The notes below the pieces were generated by a model, which was not told the origin of the DNA, did not search any database, and was given only the letters and a program-made list of their open reading frames with translations. A stretch of DNA of 64,000 bases. Source: Mesostigma viride. Its lineage: Eukaryota > Streptophyta > Mesostigmatophyceae > Mesostigmatales > Mesostigmataceae. A program made the translations under genes and the position numbers. This document shows, in pieces, positions 59,098 through 64,000 of this stretch (position 1 is the first letter of the stretch; each line of letters begins with the position of its first letter). The stretch is taken from contig RPFO01000132.1 in the NCBI GenBank assembly GCA_009746045.1, positions 1-64,000 on the forward strand, read 5' to 3'.

Positions 59098-60009
59098 GTG
59101 TCTCTTCGAGGAGGCCGAGCTCGCCAAGCGCAGCCTTAACGTCATAGTCAAGCACTTCGACCCGCTGCAGCTAGGACGAGACCCCCGAGACCCTTGCCAT
59201 GCATGGCGTTTGAGAACAAAATCCTATTTGTCCCCATGGCTCTCACTGGTAAGGGCAAGCCGCGGGGGGTGACCCGCCTTCCCCGCTCGCGGGGTAAGGC
59301 CGGCCCCTCCCCCTTGCTCCTCACCTTTGACACCATGGCGGATAAGATGGAGTTCCTCAAGTGTCGCAAGCGGCTTGGGGGGACCGCCTACACGCTGGAC
59401 GACGACTTGACCTTGACGCAGCAACAACGGCGACGGGAGTTATGGCCGACCTACCTCCAGCTTCGGCAGACGGCGGGGCAGAAGCCGGTCTACTGGAAGG
59501 GGGCGGACATCTACGTCGCCCACAAGCCCTGGCAGGCGACCCCTGCCGCCCCAGCCACCCCAGCCACCCCAGCCTAGGGAATATATAGCAGTAGTGTAGA
59601 CTAGAAAGCTTAGTGACGTGGCCATGTATGCCTACGTGATGGGCCCACACCCGCCCTTGCAATAGCCGTAGCAATTTCGAGTCATGCTTTGCCCATGCAG
59701 TGAGTTACTCCCTGCTGAGAGGCCATATGTACCCTAGCTACAGCCTAGCCACATACCTTCCACCCCATATGTCATGCAGGCCTTCTAGGCCCTCTCCTCA
59801 AGCCCCCCCTGGGTGCCTGTGCTTGTTTAGGAGGCATGAACCATCATGGAGGTGCAGGTGCACCTAGTGCACCCAGAGCAGGTGATAGTCGTACATCCTA
59901 CACCTGCAGGTTGTCGCCCTGATTGTATTACAAACCCATAGATGCCCCTTTCTCAGGGCTATGTGTTACATATGCTCCCCACGGAGCTATGATTTTAATT
60001 AATTAATTA
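59098..60009 (+). mobile_element. 5'-truncated ORF1-only element with (TTAA)n tail
   Basis: Flanked by the 12-bp duplication ATAATGCAATAT (59086-59097 and 60010-60021). It starts with ten extra bases (GTGTCTCTTC), then joins ORF1-like coding sequence midway. It has about 410 bp of 3' UTR and a TTAA tail at 59995-60009. This is classic target-primed reverse transcription with 5' truncation. Confidence 0.75.
59108..59577 (+). pseudogene. ORF1-like protein, C-terminal third
   Basis: Begins EEAELAKRSLNVIVKHFD, is frameshifted around 59165-59190, then reads LPRSRGKAGPSPLLLTF, MADKMEFLKCRKRL and YTLDDDLTLTQQQRRRELW, ending HKPWQATPAAPATPATPA with stop 59575-59577. This is the L1-ORF1p-like C-terminal domain with a family-specific tail. 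Confidence 0.8.
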
Positions 60010-60621
60010 ATAATGCAATATTGGATGTCAAATCTTATTTGTTGGTCCTGGATTCAACAAGGCAGTGAGAAAGGAAGCTAGAAAGGGCTCCTGAACACTG
60101 ACATCATGGGGTGGAGCAGGGACCCAGCTGCAAGCTCTAAAAGTAAATGCCCGCTACAAATAGCGGACAGTTTGGTTGGTGACGCCTGCTAGCATTACAA
60201 AGCTAAATTCTCATCCCGTAGCAACAAAAAACATCATGGATGATCAAACATGCTAATTACATCCTGTCCAGGCTGCAGGACATCCATCATAGCATATAAA
60301 GATAGGTAACCACGCCTATGCACAGTCACATTTGTACGTATCATAGCATGATAAGGGCACACCCTTGAAACCACACAAGCCAAACACGATGCTCACTTTT
60401 TTCTTGTGCTGATGCTGTAATAAACAAGTGCAAGTAAGCCTAGCTCAATGACAGTGCTAGCTAGTGCTCCCTGTAAGCTGGGCTTTATTATAGTAGCTGC
60501 TCACTGGCTATGGGGTGTCCTCTACTAACAAAACCAAAAAGCTAACCAAAACCTGGCCAAGATACCATCTTTCCAAAGAATGTAGGCAAGAAAACCCATC
60601 ACAATACCATGCACAACATAT

Positions 60622-61262
60622 TTAACCCTTGGATGGTGTCTAACTCGTTCCCAAAAGTAGTTACCAGTTGCACTTTGCACTATAAAGTCCACAAACCAAC
60701 CTAATAACAATTTTACTATCCATATTGGGACCAAAGCTCACACATATATTGAGTTACTTGGGGGTCATGTTGGTGGTCATGTTGCAATGTCCTATGGGTA
60801 CATTTAAGGACCCCCCCCAGGGGGATCCGCTGGGTGCGAGACATGATACACCTAAAATGCATTTTATGTGGTTTAAACAACTTTATTGGACCTGGCCTTG
60901 GAAAGGCAGTTAAATTGGTAGCCATGCATGGCTTCTGAACACTCACATCACTGGTTGTCCCAGGGACCCAGCTGTACTATCTAAAAATAACTGGAAGATG
61001 ACAAGCTAAAAATGAGTGGCAGCTGTGCACCAGGGTACCCCCCCTGTACTGTAACCGTTAATTAGTCCCTGCAAACTTGGTCTGAACATAGTGATGTCCG
61101 GTATCAGGGTGTACTACACATCTAGCTCTAGCAGCAGACCTAAAAATATCACGGAAATATCTACTGGCATTCGCGCCAGCTCGGTTCTAAAACTGGTCAC
61201 TATTTGTAGTTACGAGTACAACTGGTAACTAGAAATAGGTAACAGTACCATCCAAGGGTTAA
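60622..61262. mobile_element. piggyBac-like element 3 (641 bp MITE)
   Basis: TTAA at both ends (60622-60625, 61259-61262), with inverted ends CCCTTGGATGGT and ACCATCCAAGGG. It is collinear with parts of element 4 (GTCCACAAACCAACCTAATAA, GCAATGTCCTATGGGT, AAAATATCACGGAAATA). Non-coding. Confidence 0.75.
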
Positions 61263-61419
61263 GCATTACATGGATCGTTACTCTAGTATATAGGATGCAT
61301 GAAGACGCAGCTAACCATGAACAAAACGGATGATAAACTGGGCGAAATGGTTGTACGCAGCCACCACGACAAACCATTACATAAAAGTAGTAAGGAGGGA
61401 AATTTAACACCACGAAACC

Positions 61420-63117
61420 TTAACCCCTAAATGGTCTGAGATCCTGCCGATAAATCGGCTGGATCTTCACAATTTTGCAAACCAGATGCCATCCAACCTA
61501 CCCATATCCAATGGCTGTCCTTGGGGGCCAAGCATGTCCATGAGTTGCCCTTCGGGTTGGTATATCACAACCTCACATATATGCAGGGTAGGCCATATAT
61601 AACTGCCGTCAAAGTCAGGGGGGTCAAGACGCGCGTTTTCATTTTTGGTAGAATGTGCATTTTGAATTATGTTATAAGACCTAGGCACCTACCACTTCAG
61701 GGATGATAAACAATTAGTTGCTGAACAGTTTGAGCCATTGGGGTCATAATTTGGGTGGGTATACCAGCAGTTACACCCAGTACAGCCCATAGGGGTACCG
61801 TTGGTAAAAAGCAACCAAGGGGGTTAAGGGTGGGCATACTACCTACTAATATGGCCACCAACCATGCCAAACAATACATTTCCCTTCCACAATGATGGGG
61901 AAACATAACTGCATCATCACACTGCCCTTACATGGCACCTATGTGCAGGTGCTACCTTGTCCATGCACGTAGGTAACGTGGTACGGATACCCTACGCAAG
62001 GCATGCATTCTAGGAGGCAGCCACCAACAAACTAGTGATGTTGAGCCTATTTCAGCCTGCCCTAGCAAGGATAAACTAGGCCTAAGCTGCTATAGCTTGC
62101 CAGGTGATGGCCAGCACACCTGGTGGCACATGCTGTCAATGGGAAGCTTTTACTCACCAGTTACGTGCTTGATGATGCCACAGAGACCAGCCAACTGCCT
62201 CACACTCATGCAATATGTGTATGGGAAATGTATAACAAACATATATGGAGGTATTCAAACCCATACAGCCTCTAAAACTTATCACCATCACCCTGTGGCA
62301 GGTCAACTGACTGAGGGAAGCATCTAAGAAGGGTGTTTTAGAAAGGGGCCAGGCCAGGGTCAAGAAAGAGCATGAATAATGCAAAAAGAATGTGCTACAC
62401 AAGCTAGAACGTATATACAAACGTCAAACATCGATAGGAAAACGATGCTTAAGCTTTACCAGGCATGGATGGCGTTACCTTGGCCCAGGCGGTGGCCGCA
62501 AAATGGCGCATTTCGGCACACCAAAGTTGTGCAGCATGGTCGCTGGATTCGGCGATTTCTGGCCACCCTTGCACGTTTACGACTAATATGTATCATAAAA
62601 AGTACAAAGAAACCAATATATCCTTTAAAATACGCCGGAAAGGTATTGCTGTCAACGTTTCTATCGTCCGGCCTGATCGCAGTTTTTTCCAGCAAGAACG
62701 CTGCCGACACCTATCAAATGGCATTCCCGCGAACCAGAAATTGGCCTGTATGATCTTTAGGACGTATAAAATCAATATCCTAAGTTTGGTCAGAAAATTC
62801 GAACGAAAACGTAAATGCCATGCGTGGGCGCAAGCCGCCATGGCCAGGTCGTCGTTTTCCGGAATGCACGTTGTACGTGAAAAAGTACCCTGACCCCTTA
62901 TACTTTGACCGGCCAGAACACCTCTATAACTTTGTCAGAAGTATGCAAACCCATATACCAGGCTTTAGAGTATTTTATAAACTTTCGATCTTCTCAGCTA
63001 AACTTTTCCTAATTCTCAATAGTTTTCGCGGCATTTGGTCGCCCGAGAAGGGGCCGATGCATCGGCTGGAACTCGATTTTTGGCGGAAAATCGGCCGCAA
63101 GACCATTTAGGGGTTAA
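61420..63117. mobile_element. piggyBac-like element 2 (1.7 kb)
   Basis: TTAA at both ends (61420-61423, 63114-63117), with inverted ends CCCCTAAATGGTC and GACCATTTAGGGG. Almost the entire length matches the own sequence of element 1, giving an uninterrupted reference copy. Frames such as 62097-62327 and 62465-62893 recur in element 1 with few changes. I could not identify a DDD transposase. Confidence 0.75.
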
Positions 63118-63842
63118 TAATAAGTCCGGGATTACTTACCGAGCGATAAAACCACTTTACCTCCTTCACGGCAGCGGCAGGGACTGCAAACTGCGCCAGG
63201 TCCAACTACAGCAAAAAAGGCTGGCTGACAGGTAGCAAGCTCTTGACAGAAACGATGCCCCGAGGCTATTCTGGCCCACATCGCTGATGAACTATGCGAT
63301 ATACATCATAATAAAGTTAATCGTTGCGAAATATTCGATGATAAAACGGCAAATACCAAGTGCTAGCTTCATCGGCATCCCCGTAGTAGTAAACGCGTGT
63401 TGACGCAATGAAAACCAGCCCGAGATGATTGCGCGCCTCGTTAGAGGTTGCGCAACTAGGTCTATCTATAGCATCTTTATGACGTATAAAGTGTGCCTAC
63501 AAAATTTGGAACGAGTCCGTGCATGAATGCTCCTGCGCCAGTCAGTTTTCTGCACCGCCATGGCCGCAAATCTGCACGGACGTCAATATTTTACATTCAC
63601 GTTTTCGTCCCATTGAAAAGGGTACCCCTTGTACTTGGGTCAATAATTAGTCCCTGTGTACTTGTCAGAATATAGTGATGTTTAGGTACGGGACGCAGTA
63701 CACATCTAGCTGAAGACGCCTGGCTAAAAATATCACGGAAATACCTACTGGCATTCGCGTTATTCTCACTACCAACTGTCCGCTATTTGTAGCGGTCAGT
63801 TGGTACTGTCCGCTGCAAATATCAGTCAGCACGGTTTAAGGG

Positions 63843-64000
63843 TTAAGCAACACACCACCTCCACCACCTCCGCCGTCGCAGCCCAGCTCCAACGGCAGAC
63901 GCTTGACCTCCGCGAGGACGGAGGCCGAGCTCGCCAAGCGCAGCCTCAACGCCATCCTCAAGAACTTCGACATGGAGGAAGGTGAGAATTACGAGAAGCT
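63843..64000 (+). pseudogene. ORF1-like fragment at window end (split gene 4)
   Basis: Encodes LKQHTTSTTSAVAAQLQRQTL, then a frameshift near 63920, then AELAKRSLNAILKNFDMEEGENYEKL. It continues past the window. It retains AAG where split gene 2 has the TAG stop. Confidence 0.7.

Larger units (their letters stand above)
58856..63842. mobile_element. piggyBac-like element 4 with nested insertions
   Basis: Left end CCCTTAAACCGTG and right end CACGGTTTAAGGG, with TTAA (63843-63846) only on the right; the left position reads CGG, perhaps mutated. Removal at the TTAA rejoins an ORF1-like frame. Its own sequence (58856-59097, about 60010-60190, about 63640-63842) matches element 3. Within it lie a truncated ORF1 element and elements 2 and 3. 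The stretches 60190-60621, 61263-61419 and 63118-63640 hold no gene that I can see. Confidence 0.6.

Overview
The window looks like nuclear DNA of a eukaryote, most plausibly a green alga. The transposon reading frames are GC-rich. There is a DIRS/TOC1-like element with split direct repeats, an endonuclease-type LINE carrying PHD and RING fingers, a Copia-like element, and many microsatellites and foldback elements. I could not name a species. I found no convincing host single-copy gene, no rRNA gene and no complete tRNA gene. Nearly all of the 64 kb is transposable elements inserted into one another.

Region 1 (1-32303) is dominated by three copies of one CACTA-type DNA element with terminal inverted repeat CACTAGGAACTC and subterminal arrays of CTGAGATTTC/TCTCAGGAAA. 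Copy A (1-8216, left end outside the window) holds an ATC microsatellite of at least 4.1 kb and ends inside a LINE remnant. Copy B (9921-32303) has inserted in frame into an ORF1-like retroelement gene. It has since received a split-direct-repeat element (12453-14420), a LINE with ten 231-bp 5' monomers (14719 to about 23720, itself holding a 1042-bp palindromic element at 18325-19366), and a third copy of its own family, copy C (24820-30468). With these removed, copy B is about 5.8 kb, matching copy C at 5649 bp.

Region 2 (32306-48804) is a stack of ORF1-like non-LTR elements, mostly on the minus strand. They have coiled-coil and L1-ORF1p-like C-terminal segments and end in (TTAA)n tails. 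One is split by copy B. Another is split by a Copia-like element (36188-45567, target duplication GCATC) whose protein order is gag-integrase-protease-RT-RNase H. A third member (46647-48469) sits in the 5' region of the second, flanked by a 52-bp direct repeat.

Region 3 (48805-64000) is built from four elements with piggyBac-like ends (TTAA next to CCC...GGG). The largest (48805-58028) interrupts a LINE reverse transcriptase fragment. It contains a 7.5-kb Mutator-like foldback element (50315-57821) with 737-bp terminal inverted repeats, a 10-bp target duplication GGCCAGAACA, and an interior made almost wholly of minisatellites. The 58856-63842 element splits another ORF1-like copy and contains a 5'-truncated ORF1 element and two smaller TTAA elements.

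The elements do not form a pathway. They give a relative chronology, because each insertion can be removed and the target reading frame rejoined. Several frameshifts fall in long G or C runs, so consensus sequencing errors could explain some of the apparent decay.
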